The translations under genes were made by a program, and so were the position numbers. Shown here piece by piece: positions 1 to 8,133 of a stretch of 64,000 bases of DNA (positions are counted from its first letter, which is position 1; the number at the start of each line of letters is the position of its first letter). Below the pieces are notes generated by a model. It searched no databases and was not told where the DNA came from. It saw only the letters and a list, made by a program, of their open reading frames with translations. This DNA is from Aquipuribacter hungaricus (GTDB taxonomy: Bacteria > Actinomycetota > Actinomycetes > Actinomycetales > JBBAYJ01), in NCBI RefSeq assembly GCF_042663885.1, contig NZ_JBHSXV010000001.1. One strand, given 5' to 3'.

Positions 1-84
1 GACCACCCGGTCATCGCCTCCCTGGAGCCCGGCGAGCACTGGGCCTACTGCTTCCCCGACCGGCTCACCGTGGACGGCCGGTAG
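1..84 (+). CDS. UBP-type zinc finger protein, C-terminal fragment
   Basis: An open frame enters from the left edge and ends at the TAG at 82-84, giving 27 residues. The readable piece has HPVIASLEPGEHWAYCF, which resembles the end of bacterial UBP-type zinc-finger proteins (typically a HPV...S.EPGE.W.WCY pattern). Those small proteins carry a Cys/His zinc site related to the ubiquitin-hydrolase ZnF domain; their bacterial role is not settled. Most of the gene, including nearly all zinc ligands, lies outside the window, so the call rests on the tail only. Confidence 0.6.
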   Translation, partial: DHPVIASLEPGEHWAYCFPDRLTVDGR

Positions 85-118
85 CCCCGGCCCCCGCCGG
101 GCGGTGTCTGATGGGGGC

Positions 119-1495
119 ATGGCCCGTCGCACCCCGCAGCCCCCCACCCACCCCCTGCAGACCCGCCTGGAGGCGGTGCACGCCGAGCTGTCCGGCCTGG
201 ACGGCGGGACCGTGAGCACGTCGGCCCCGGCCCTGGCCGAGGCCGACCCCGACGGCTTCGGCCTGGCGCTGTGCACCGCCGACGGCCGGGTCCACGCGGT
301 GGGGGACGCGGACCGCGAGTTCACCGTGCAGTCCGCGGTCAAGCCGTTCGTCTACGCCCTCGCCCTGGCCGACTCCGGCTGGGACGAGGTCGTCGCGCAC
401 GTCGGCGTGGAACCCACGGGCGAGCCGTTCAACGCCCTCGTGCTCGAGGCCGAGACCGGCCGGGCGCCCAACCCCATGGTCAACGCCGGGGCCATCGTCA
501 CCTGCTGCCTGGTCGCGGGCGGCACCGCGCGGGAGCGCGAGGACCGGATCCGGGCGGGCCTGTCGGGGTTCGCCGGGCGACCCCTGGGCGACGACGCGCA
601 GGTGCGCGAGGCCGAGGCCGCCGGGGCGCGCAACAGGGCGCTGGCCTGGCTCATGAAGGACGGCGGGTCGCTGCCCCACGACGTCGACGACGCCGTCGAC
701 GTCTACCTGTTCGCCTGCTCCCTGCTGGTCACCGCCCGGGACCTGGCCGTCATGGGGGCGACCCTGGCCGCCGGCGGGCGCAACCCCCTGACGGGCGAGC
801 AGGTCGTGCCCGTCGACCTGGTGCCCACCGTCCTCAGCGTCATGGGCACGTGCGGCATGTACGACGGCGCGGGGTCGTGGTTCGTCAAGGTCGGGCTGCC
901 GGCCAAGTCCGGCGTCGCCGGCGGCGTGGTCGCGGTCCAGCCCGGCCAGCTCGGGATCGGGACGTGGAGCCCGGCCCTGGACGAGGACGGCAACAGCGTG
1001 CGGGGCATCGCGGCGTGCACGCGGCTGTCGGAGGACCTCGGCATGCACGAGTTCCGCCCGGAGGGCCTGGGGCTGCCGCCGGTCGAGCGCGCCGAGGCCC
1101 GAGACACCCGCTCCCGCACCTCGCGGCCGCAGGAGGACGAGGACGTGCTGCGCTCCCACGAGGACCGGCTGCACCTGGTCCGCGTGCAGGGCCCGCTCGG
1201 CCTGCGCAGCGTGGACACCGTCTGCGCGGAGCTGCTCGAGGCGGCCCAGGGCTGGCAGGGGCGGCACTGGCTCACCGTCGACCTGCGGGCGGTGGGCTGG
1301 GTGCACGGCCCGGCGGTGGACATGCTCGCCGAGGTGCTCGACGTGCTGGCCGCGTCGGACGTCACGGTGGCGCTGGTCGACCGCGACCGCAGCCAGCGCG
1401 CCGACTGGGAGGGGACCACCCCGGACGGGACCGTCCGGGACCTGGAGGACGCCCTGCGGGGCGCGGAGGACGGGCTGCTCGCCAGCCTGCGCTGA
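119..1495 (+). CDS. glsA: Glutaminase A with C-terminal STAS domain
   Basis: Predicted L-glutaminase (glutamine to glutamate plus ammonia), of the serine beta-lactamase-like fold, cytoplasmic, 458 residues. The SxxK catalytic pair is S72-AV-K75 in QSAVKPF. Further family signatures are NPMVNAGAI, TCGMYDGAG and VGLPAKSGVAGG, followed by LDEDGNSVRG, which closes the enzyme domain near residue 310. Residues about 340-455 form a STAS-type (anti-sigma-antagonist-like) domain, an arrangement known in a subset of longer bacterial glutaminases. An in-frame GTG lies 15 nt upstream at 104; the ATG at 119 was preferred, but neither start has a convincing ribosome binding site. The enzyme call is firm; the role of the STAS part is unknown. 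Confidence 0.93.
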   Translation: MARRTPQPPTHPLQTRLEAVHAELSGLDGGTVSTSAPALAEADPDGFGLALCTADGRVHAVGDADREFTVQSAVKPFVYALALADSGWDEVVAHVGVEPTGEPFNALVLEAETGRAPNPMVNAGAIVTCCLVAGGTAREREDRIRAGLSGFAGRPLGDDAQVREAEAAGARNRALAWLMKDGGSLPHDVDDAVDVYLFACSLLVTARDLAVMGATLAAGGRNPLTGEQVVPVDLVPTVLSVMGTCGMYDGAGSWFVKVGLPAKSGVAGGVVAVQPGQLGIGTWSPALDEDGNSVRGIAACTRLSEDLGMHEFRPEGLGLPPVERAEARDTRSRTSRPQEDEDVLRSHEDRLHLVRVQGPLGLRSVDTVCAELLEAAQGWQGRHWLTVDLRAVGWVHGPAVDMLAEVLDVLAASDVTVALVDRDRSQRADWEGTTPDGTVRDLEDALRGAEDGLLASLR

Positions 1496-1528
1496 CCCGC
1501 CCGGGGGCTGCGTGCAGGGCGGCTCCGG

Positions 1529-4027
1529 CTACCAGCCCCCGCCGCGCCCCTCCTGGCCGGTCGCGCCCGCGGGACCGACCGGCTGCGGGTGCGCCGCCAG
1601 CCACGCGCCGAACGCCTCCGGGGCCAGCGGCCGGCTCACCAGGTAGCCCTGGATGACGTCGCAGCCGCGGTCGACGAGCAGGCGCCGGGTGACGTCGTCC
1701 TCGACGCCCTCGGCGACGACCACGAGGCCGTGGGTGTGGGCCAGGTCGACGGCCGCGCCGACGATCGCCGCGTCGCCGGCGTCGCCGCTGGCCCCCGCGA
1801 CGAACGACCGGTCGACCTTGACCTCGCCGACCGGCAGCATCTTGAGGTAGGCCAGGGACGACTGCCCGGTGCCGAAGTCGTCGATCGACAGCGTGACGCC
1901 GAGGTCGGCCAAGCCGCGCAGCACGACGAGCGCGTGGTCGACGTCGACCATGACGGCGGTCTCGGTGAGCTCCAGGGTGAGCGCGCTGCTGGGCAGGCCG
2001 GCGCGGGCCAGGGCGGCGGCGACCTGCTCGGGAAGCGCCTCGTTGAGCAGGCTGCGGGCGGACAGGTTGACCGCGACGGACAGGCCGGGCACCGAGACGC
2101 GCCACTGCCGGCACTGCTCCAGCGCCGTCCGCAGCACCAGGTCGGTGAGGGGGTGGATGAGGCCCGAGCGCTCGGCGAGCAGCACGAACTCGTCGGGGGT
2201 GACGCGGCCGTGGGCGGGGTGGGTCCAGCGGGCCAGGGCCTCCGCGCCGACCACCCGGCCCGTGCCGGGGTGGACCTTGGGCTGGTAGTGCACCTGGAGC
2301 TGGCCGGCCTCGATGGTCTCGCGCAGGTGCCGCAGCAGGGTGAGCCGGCGGACGCTGTCGCCCTCGCTCAGCGGGTCCCAGGTCCGGACCGCGACGCCCT
2401 CGCGCTTGGCCGCGTACATCGCCGCGTCCGCCCGGCGCAGCAGCCCGTCGGCGCTGCCCCCGTGCTCCGGCGCCACCGCCAGGCCCGCGACGACCCGGAC
2501 GTCGACCGTGGTGCCGCCCAGCCGGAAGGGGCCCGCGAGCGCGGCGAGGACCGGCCGGACCGCCTGCTGGGCCTGTGCCACGGTGCCGACGTCCCGGAAC
2601 AGGACGACGAACTCGTCGTTACCGAGCCGGGCGACGTGGCCGGGCGCGCTCCCCCACGGCACCAGCCGGGCCCCGACCTGCTGCAGCAGCTCGTCGCCCG
2701 TCCCGTGCCCGAAGGCCTCGTTGATGTCGGTGAAGCCGTCGAGGTCCAGGACGAGGACCGCCGTGCTCCCGCCGCGGCCGAGCTCCGCGGTGAGCGCGCC
2801 GAGGGCGTGGCGGCGGTTGGGCAGACCGGTCAGCTGGTCGTGCAGCGACAGCTGCTCCTGCCGCTCGGCCTCCGCGCGCAGCCGGTCCAGCAGCCGCGAC
2901 TTCTGCAGCTGCACCGCGGTGTGGTTGGCCAGGGAGCCCAGCAGGCGAAGGTCCTCGCTGCCGAACGGGCCGAGGTGGTGGGGCCGGTCGACGACGGCGA
3001 GGACCGCGTCCACGTCGCCGTCCACGTGCAGCGGGGCGGCCAGGGCGTCCCGCGGGCCGGCGTCGTCCTGGCCGTGGCGCCGGACCGCCCGCCCGTCGAC
3101 GGCCTCGGCGAGCCAGGCCGGCACGACGAGCGGCTCCTCCACCACCTCGTCGCCCACCAGGCGCAGCAGCAGGCCCGGGTCGGTGCCGCCGCGGGCGGGC
3201 AGGACGAGGAGCTCGGCGCCCTGCGAGGCGAGGATGTCGCGGGCCTGCCGCAGCACGGTCCGGCACACCTCGGCGGTGTCGACCTCCTCCTGCACCCGCC
3301 GCGTGAAGCGGTACAGCGACTCCAGCCGGGCGTGGCTGCGGTCCAGCGAGGAGTAGCCCCGGTAGGCCAGGGCCACGGTGAGCAGCACGCCGACCAGCAG
3401 CACCAGGGCCACCGGCCGGGTGTCGAGCAGGACCACGACGAGCAGGCCCAGGCTGGTGTTGGTGAGCGCGGCCACGAGCCCCGTCGTCACGGCCTCCACC
3501 AGGACGCCGTCGTCGAAGGCCCGCACCTTGAGCCACACCACGGCGGTGAGGGCCGCCGCCCCGACCAGGTCGGTGACGACGACCGTGGCCAGCGCCGCCA
3601 GCAGCCCGCGCGCGCTCGTCGGGTCCGCCGTGCCGAGCGCCAGGTGGTACAGCGCGGCAGCGAGCGAGGCCTCCAGCGCGAGCAGGCTGAGGTTGAACAG
3701 GAGCTTCTCGCTGCCGCTGCGCCGGCGGAGCATCGCCACCGCCGAGCCCAGGACGCTCGCGGCGAGGAGCTCCACGGGGGCCAGGAGGACGAGGCCGACG
3801 ACGAGGGGCACCTCGCGGAAGGAGACGCTCAGGGACTCCCGCCGCGCCTGGACGTGGACGACGACGAGCTCGGCGAGGACGAAGGCGGGGACGAGCAGCC
3901 ACCAGGGCGGGCCCTCGAGCGGGGCGGTGACCCCGCGCAGCGGTCCCAGGTGCAGGAGCACGGCGGCCAGGGCCAGCAGCGCGCTGAACACCGAGATGGC
4001 GTACCTGCGGGACGACACCCACCCCAT
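1529..4027 (-). CDS. Membrane GAF-GGDEF-EAL cyclic-di-GMP protein
   Basis: An 832-residue c-di-GMP turnover protein. Residues about 10-225 hold a hydrophobic multi-span membrane domain; a GAF-like region follows (about 240-385), then GGDEF (about 395-550) and EAL (about 565-815). The cyclase signature is degenerate, GNDEF at 469-473, so synthase activity is uncertain. The EAL part looks intact: EAL at 596-598, an ELTET motif, IDDFGTG, KVDRSFV and AEGVE, so a phosphodiesterase is likely. The gene converges with the glutaminase and lies downstream of the subtilase gene on the same strand with a 90-bp gap. The membrane domain presumably senses an unknown signal. Confidence 0.92.
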   Translation of the reverse strand: MGWVSSRRYAISVFSALLALAAVLLHLGPLRGVTAPLEGPPWWLLVPAFVLAELVVVHVQARRESLSVSFREVPLVVGLVLLAPVELLAASVLGSAVAMLRRRSGSEKLLFNLSLLALEASLAAALYHLALGTADPTSARGLLAALATVVVTDLVGAAALTAVVWLKVRAFDDGVLVEAVTTGLVAALTNTSLGLLVVVLLDTRPVALVLLVGVLLTVALAYRGYSSLDRSHARLESLYRFTRRVQEEVDTAEVCRTVLRQARDILASQGAELLVLPARGGTDPGLLLRLVGDEVVEEPLVVPAWLAEAVDGRAVRRHGQDDAGPRDALAAPLHVDGDVDAVLAVVDRPHHLGPFGSEDLRLLGSLANHTAVQLQKSRLLDRLRAEAERQEQLSLHDQLTGLPNRRHALGALTAELGRGGSTAVLVLDLDGFTDINEAFGHGTGDELLQQVGARLVPWGSAPGHVARLGNDEFVVLFRDVGTVAQAQQAVRPVLAALAGPFRLGGTTVDVRVVAGLAVAPEHGGSADGLLRRADAAMYAAKREGVAVRTWDPLSEGDSVRRLTLLRHLRETIEAGQLQVHYQPKVHPGTGRVVGAEALARWTHPAHGRVTPDEFVLLAERSGLIHPLTDLVLRTALEQCRQWRVSVPGLSVAVNLSARSLLNEALPEQVAAALARAGLPSSALTLELTETAVMVDVDHALVVLRGLADLGVTLSIDDFGTGQSSLAYLKMLPVGEVKVDRSFVAGASGDAGDAAIVGAAVDLAHTHGLVVVAEGVEDDVTRRLLVDRGCDVIQGYLVSRPLAPEAFGAWLAAHPQPVGPAGATGQEGRGGGW

Positions 4028-4117
4028 CGGATCACCTCCGACCGTCCCCGGGAGCCCGTCCGTGCGGGCCAGGTGGCCGAGCCTAGATCACCGAGCGTCA
4101 GACGTCCCGACTGAGGG

Positions 4118-4450
4118 TCAGGTCCACCCGTCCGCCGACCAGCTGCGCCCGGACCAGCTGCGCCCGGTCCACTCCGCGTCGGACCACGAGCGGCCCTCCC
4201 AGCCGGCCTGCGACCAGCTGCGGCCCGCCCACTCCTGGTCCGACCACGACCGGCCCGACCAGCTGCGGCCGGCCCAGTCCGAGCCCGACCAGGAGCGCCC
4301 GAGGAAGGACATCGTCGACCAGGAGCGGCCCGACCACGAGCGGCCCGACCAGCTGCGGCCCTGCCAGTCGGCGGCGGCCCAGGTGTCGCCCTGCCAGCCG
4401 GCGCCGGTCCAGGTGCTGCCGTTCCAGGTGCCGCCGGACCACGAGCGGCC
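4118..4450 (-). repeat. 15-bp coding repeats (Trp pentads) in subtilase tail
   Basis: About 22 consecutive pentads, 21 with Trp and one with Phe in the same register (in STMSFLGRSW). At DNA level this appears as recurring 15-bp units on the plus strand such as gaccagctgcggcccgacc and gaccacgagcgg, most alike near the 3' end of the gene, which points to local duplication. Confidence 0.9.
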
Positions 4451-6112
4451 GGCCGCTGACAGCGGGGCCCAGGCCGCGGCGTCCCACGCGGTGCCGAAGA
4501 TGTCCTGCTCGCCCTCGAGCACCGAGCCGTCCATCGGGTCGACGACCCAGGTGCCGGCGCGGGAGGCCTCGAGGGAACCGAGGCCGGTGGAGCGGGGGGC
4601 GGTCTGCGTGTGCGCGGGCACCTGGCCGGCGCGGGCCGCGGCGACCGCGGCGGCGACGTCGAGGACGCCGGCGCCCTGGGCGGGGCCCGTCTCGCCGGGG
4701 AGGCGGTCGGCGGTGCTGCGGAGCAGGCCCTTGACCTGGTCCGGGGTGAGGCGGGGCTCGGCCTGCAGGAGCAGGGCGACGGCGCCGGAGACGACCGCGG
4801 CCGACTGCGAGGTGCCGGTGCCGCGGAAGAAGCGGCCGCTGCGGTCGCCCGCGACCCGGCCCTCGGGGTGCTCGGTGTCGGCGAGCGAGCCCGGCACGCG
4901 GAGGCTGACGACGGACTTGCCGGGCGCGAGCAGGTCGGGGCGGCGGGCGTCGGTGCCGCTGTTGGTCCAGGCGCCGGTGCGCCAGCGGGCCGGGTCGGAG
5001 CTGCCGCGGTGGTCGGAGGAGCCGACGGCGATGACGAAGGGGTCGGCGGCGGGCATGGTCAGCGGCACCGGGCCGGCCTCGCCGTCGTTGCCCGCGGCGA
5101 CGACGACGACGACGCCGGCGTGCCAGGCGCTCTCGACGGCGTGGGCCAGCGGGTCCAGCTGGTACGGCTGCACCGAGGCGGTCCCGTAGGACAGGTTGAC
5201 GACGCGGATGCCGTGGCGGGCGCGGTTGGCGACGACCCAGTCCAGGGCGGCGACGACCTGCGAGACGTCGACGCCACCGTCGCCGGCGCCGACCTTGACG
5301 TCGACCACGCGGGCGCCGGGGGCGATGCCGGCGTGGTTGCGGACGTCGTGCTCCTTGCCGGTGCGCAGGCCGCTGTCTCGCCCGGCGACGATGCCGGCCA
5401 TGTGCGTGCCGTGGCCCATGCCGTCGGTGCCGCGGGTGCCGGGGGCCTGGGAGTCGAAGGACAGGTCGGGGCCGCGGACCACGGTGCCGGGGACGGTGAG
5501 GCCCTCGACGGGGGCGACGCCGGTGTCGATGAGGGCGACGCCGACGCCGACGCCGGTGAGGGTGCGACGGGGGTCGGCGGGGTCGGGAACGGCCCAGACG
5601 TCGTCGGCGCCGACCTGCTCGGCCACCGACCACAGGGAGCCGCGGTCCAGGCGGGACAGCCACGAGCCGCCGAGGCTGGCGCGCCGGCCCTCGCCGGTGC
5701 TGTCGTCGCCCCAGGCGGCGTCCAGCGGGACCAGCGTGCTGTCGGCGGTGACGTCGAGCACGCCCGGCGCGGCGCGCAGGGCGCCGACGGCACCGGCGGG
5801 GACGTCGGCGCGCACGCCGTCCAGGACCGCGAGCTCGGTGCCGACGGTGCCGCCGGCGGCCTCGACCGCGGAGACGACCTGGGCCAGCGCGCCGGGCTCG
5901 CCCTCGACGAGGACGGGCACCGTGCGGGCACCTGCCGCGTCGGCGGCCGGGGTGCCGGCGGGGTGGGCGACCGCGCCGGCGCCGGGGACCGCGCCGGCCA
6001 GGGTGACCAGGGTGGCGCAGGCCAGGGCGGCGACCGCCGTGCCCAGGGTCCGTCCGGTCGTCGTCGCGGGGCGGGCGGCGCAGGGGGCGGGGGCCCAGGG
6101 GTCCATCGGCAT
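4118..6112 (-). CDS. Secreted S8 subtilisin-like protease with Trp-pentad tail
   Basis: A 664-residue subtilase. The catalytic triad is visible as D196 (ALIDTGVAP), H234 (GHGTHMAG) and S435 (GTSQSAAV), with the oxyanion Asn in AAGNDG. An N-terminal hydrophobic stretch ending in an Ala/Gly-rich region fits a signal peptide, followed by an inhibitor-I9-like propeptide. From about residue 550 the protein becomes a strict five-residue repeat with Trp (once Phe) at each turn, often GRSWS. The start at 6112 was chosen because the signal peptide follows closely; a GTG at 6187 would add 25 unlikely residues. S8 proteases with similar W/S/G tails occur in other actinobacteria; the tail's function is unknown, and surface or polymer binding is only a guess. 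Confidence 0.9.
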   Translation of the reverse strand: MPMDPWAPAPCAARPATTTGRTLGTAVAALACATLVTLAGAVPGAGAVAHPAGTPAADAAGARTVPVLVEGEPGALAQVVSAVEAAGGTVGTELAVLDGVRADVPAGAVGALRAAPGVLDVTADSTLVPLDAAWGDDSTGEGRRASLGGSWLSRLDRGSLWSVAEQVGADDVWAVPDPADPRRTLTGVGVGVALIDTGVAPVEGLTVPGTVVRGPDLSFDSQAPGTRGTDGMGHGTHMAGIVAGRDSGLRTGKEHDVRNHAGIAPGARVVDVKVGAGDGGVDVSQVVAALDWVVANRARHGIRVVNLSYGTASVQPYQLDPLAHAVESAWHAGVVVVVAAGNDGEAGPVPLTMPAADPFVIAVGSSDHRGSSDPARWRTGAWTNSGTDARRPDLLAPGKSVVSLRVPGSLADTEHPEGRVAGDRSGRFFRGTGTSQSAAVVSGAVALLLQAEPRLTPDQVKGLLRSTADRLPGETGPAQGAGVLDVAAAVAAARAGQVPAHTQTAPRSTGLGSLEASRAGTWVVDPMDGSVLEGEQDIFGTAWDAAAWAPLSAAGRSWSGGTWNGSTWTGAGWQGDTWAAADWQGRSWSGRSWSGRSWSTMSFLGRSWSGSDWAGRSWSGRSWSDQEWAGRSWSQAGWEGRSWSDAEWTGRSWSGRSWSADGWT

Positions 6113-6364
6113 ACCACTGCTTCGTCCCGGGGCGGCGTCATATGTAGGCCCGCGCGACGAATCACCGGAACGGTGCCCCGCCGTCACCCCGCGTGACCGC
6201 TCACACCGACGAACCGGACATCGGAGACTACCCGGGGGCCGGGTCTCGCGTCACGTGCACCCGGACGGGTTAGGCGCAGCAGTCCCGGACGTTTGGGAGC
6301 CGCCGCCGGGGGGACCATGGCGCCACGACCGGCACCCCCGGTCGTCGTAGCCCGAGGAGCCCGG

Positions 6365-6517
6365 ATGAGCGCCACCCAGCCCGCCCCGCACGCCGACGAG
6401 GCCCGCCCGCCGGTCCCCGACCCCGAGCCCGGGACCGACGAGGCCGCCCCCCCGACGACCCAGGAGTTCGGCCACGACGGCGCCGAGCACTACCCCACCG
6501 AGGACGACCCGGCGTGA
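6365..6517 (+). CDS. Small acidic hypothetical protein
   Basis: A 50-residue protein rich in Pro, Asp, Glu and Ala, with no recognisable domain and no membrane segment; probably disordered. A good gaggag ribosome binding site lies 5 nt before the ATG at 6365. An in-frame ATG at 6317 exists but lacks such a site. It diverges from the subtilase gene. I do not recognise a family. Confidence 0.55.
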   Translation: MSATQPAPHADEARPPVPDPEPGTDEAAPPTTQEFGHDGAEHYPTEDDPA

Positions 6518-6593
6518 GCCGGACCCGTCCGGCCCGACCGACACACGCGGGCGCCTCCCGGGTTGTGTCCGGGGCCCGGGTCACCCTGTGGGG

Positions 6594-6899
6594 ATGCTGC
6601 TGATGTCCGCCGCCGACGTCCACGCCCGACAGGACGAGCTCGCCCTCTCGCGCCTGGACGAGCGTCCCGGCCTGCGCGAGGTGTTCGAGGTGGAGCGTCA
6701 CGAGACCCGCCCCGACCGCCGCACCCTGTACTTCGACGCCGTCACCGGCTGGCGATTCGTCGACCTGTGCGACATGTGCGGCGGCGACCTCGGCTACCTC
6801 GAGGACGCCCCCGCCCTGGCCGCCCTCTGCACGTCCTGCGAGGAGATGGAGGGCGTCGTCACGCCGTCCTCCGGGTACCAGGACAGCCTCGCCGGCTGA
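6594..6899 (+). CDS. Small zinc-ribbon hypothetical protein
   Basis: About 101 residues with two CxxC pairs (LCDMCGG and LCTSCEEM) spaced some 20 residues apart, as in a zinc ribbon. The stretch before them, TLYFDAVTGWRFVDLC, is hydrophobic and aromatic. No catalytic motif is visible. Possible starts are GTG 6588, ATG 6594 and ATG 6603; none has a clear ribosome binding site. Function unknown. Confidence 0.6.
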   Translation: MLLMSAADVHARQDELALSRLDERPGLREVFEVERHETRPDRRTLYFDAVTGWRFVDLCDMCGGDLGYLEDAPALAALCTSCEEMEGVVTPSSGYQDSLAG

Positions 6900-6919
6900 C
6901 CCGGCACCCGGGCGGGGGC

Positions 6920-7333
6920 TCACGCCATCGCGGCGAGGAGCTCCTCGCAGACCTCCGCGCACTCCCGGCACGCCTCGGCGCACACCCGGCAGTGCTCGTG
7001 CATGCCGGCGTGCTGGGCGCACTCCGCCTCGCACGCCCGGCACGCGGCGAGGCAGGCCTGGACGACGGCGCGGCTGACGTCGCCGTCGTAGGCGGTCTGC
7101 CGGGCCATGACCCGGGCCGCCGCGGCGCACACGTCGGCGCAGTCGCTGTCCAGGCGGATGCAGCGGACCATCTCCGCGACGCCGTCCTCGGACAGGCAGG
7201 CGTCCGCGCACACCGTGCAGGCCGTGCTGCACGCGACCATGAGGTCGACGGCGCGGGCCAGCAGGTCGCGGTCGAGGCCGGTCGGGGCCGGGTGGGTGCC
7301 GATCATCGCGGTGACGGTCTGCATCGTGGGCAT
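6920..7333 (-). CDS. Four-helix Cys-rich copper-storage (Csp/DUF326-type) protein
   Basis: A 137-residue protein with 16 cysteines, arranged in CxxxC and CxxC steps along four predicted helices (ACSTACTVCADAC, RCIRLDSDCADVC, QACLAACRACEAEC, HCRVCAEACRECAEVC). This is the pattern of Csp copper-storage proteins, where Cys side chains lining a four-helix bundle bind many Cu(I) ions. No signal peptide is evident, so a cytosolic (Csp3-like) role is inferred. The initiator at 7333 has a GGAGG-type site a short distance upstream. No copper transporter or regulator lies next to it. Confidence 0.85.
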   Translation of the reverse strand: MPTMQTVTAMIGTHPAPTGLDRDLLARAVDLMVACSTACTVCADACLSEDGVAEMVRCIRLDSDCADVCAAAARVMARQTAYDGDVSRAVVQACLAACRACEAECAQHAGMHEHCRVCAEACRECAEVCEELLAAMA

Positions 7334-7490
7334 GGTCCTCGGTCCTCCAGTGGTCGGCGGTGCAGGTGGTCGGTCAGCCGGTCAGCCGGTCCACCGGGCC
7401 GGCCGTGCCTGCCCGGACCGAGCCCGTACTGGCCGGTCCGGGCTGGTGGTGCGGTGTGCCGTGCTGCGGTGCGCGGTGCTGTGGTGCGGG

Positions 7491-7799
7491 TCAGCGCTCC
7501 TGGCCCGTGCCGAGGTCGCTGAGGTCCTGCTCGGGCTCCCGGTCGTTCGAGATGCCCAGCCCGCTCACGGCCCCGCTGCCGAGTCCGCTGGAGGTCTCGT
7601 CGCCGGCGGGTCCGCGGCCCTGCTCCTCGACGGTCTCCTGGTCGTCCAGGTCCTGGACGTCCACGCCGTAGGTGAGCAGCAGCTGCGGCGCGTCGTCGGC
7701 GTCGAACTGCTCGGGCAGCTCGTCCTGCGCGCGGGCGGCTCCCTCGTCGTCGCCGCGCCCGCGCAGCAGGTGCACGACGTGGGCGCGCTGGACCTGCAC
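7491..7799 (-). CDS. Small hypothetical protein, paralogue of upstream gene
   Basis: A 102-residue acidic protein. Its N-terminal half (HLLRGRGDDEGAARAQDELP, then D.D) matches the neighbouring 76-residue protein in the pattern LLRxxGDxxxAxxAxxxLPxxxDxD. The C-terminal half is Gly/Asp/Glu-rich and probably disordered. Its GTG start sits 2 nt after the upstream stop (TGAGCGTG), so the two are almost certainly translated together. I do not recognise a named family. Confidence 0.75.
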   Translation of the reverse strand: MQVQRAHVVHLLRGRGDDEGAARAQDELPEQFDADDAPQLLLTYGVDVQDLDDQETVEEQGRGPAGDETSSGLGSGAVSGLGISNDREPEQDLSDLGTGQER

Positions 7800-7801
7800 G
7801 C

Positions 7802-8032
7802 TCAGCGCCCGCCGCCGAGCAGGCCGCCGAGCCCCCCGCCGCCCCCGCCGCCGAGCGCGCCGCCGGCGAGCTTCTGGACGAGGTCGGCCGGGTCGAGCCC
7901 GAGCGAGGACAGGATGCCGCCGTGCTCGTCGGTGTCGACGGTGGACGGGAGCTGCTGGTCGGCCTGCGAGGCCTTGTCGTGGTCGCCCTGCTGGCGGAGC
8001 AGGTCGAGGATCTGGGACTTGTCGAGCTGCAC
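7802..8032 (-). CDS. Small hypothetical protein with Gly-rich tail
   Basis: A 76-residue protein starting at GTG 8032, chosen because a GAGGAGG ribosome binding site lies 5 nt upstream. It begins QLDKSQILDLLRQQGDHDKA, continues with a LPSTVDTDEH segment and ends in a Gly-rich tail (LGGGGGGGLGGLLGGG). The first half is shared with the downstream gene, forming a tandem pair that looks like an old duplication. No catalytic motif or membrane segment is present; function unknown. Confidence 0.8.
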   Translation of the reverse strand: MQLDKSQILDLLRQQGDHDKASQADQQLPSTVDTDEHGGILSSLGLDPADLVQKLAGGALGGGGGGGLGGLLGGGR

Positions 8033-8133
8033 GGGTGCCTCCTCGGTGGGCGGTGCCGGCGCGGGCGCGCCGTCCCCGTCCTCGTGCCCGTACGCCCCGC
8101 CGTCAAACAGCGCGGCGGCCGCGCGGCGGGGGC

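Noticed and set aside
4118..4450. Repeats suggestive of a CRISPR array
   Set aside because: The 15-bp units lack spacers, keep reading frame and encode the Trp pentads of the protease.
6113..6187. A 25-residue longer N-terminus for the subtilase
   Set aside because: It adds a Gly/Ser/Arg-rich lead before the signal peptide without support from a ribosome binding site.
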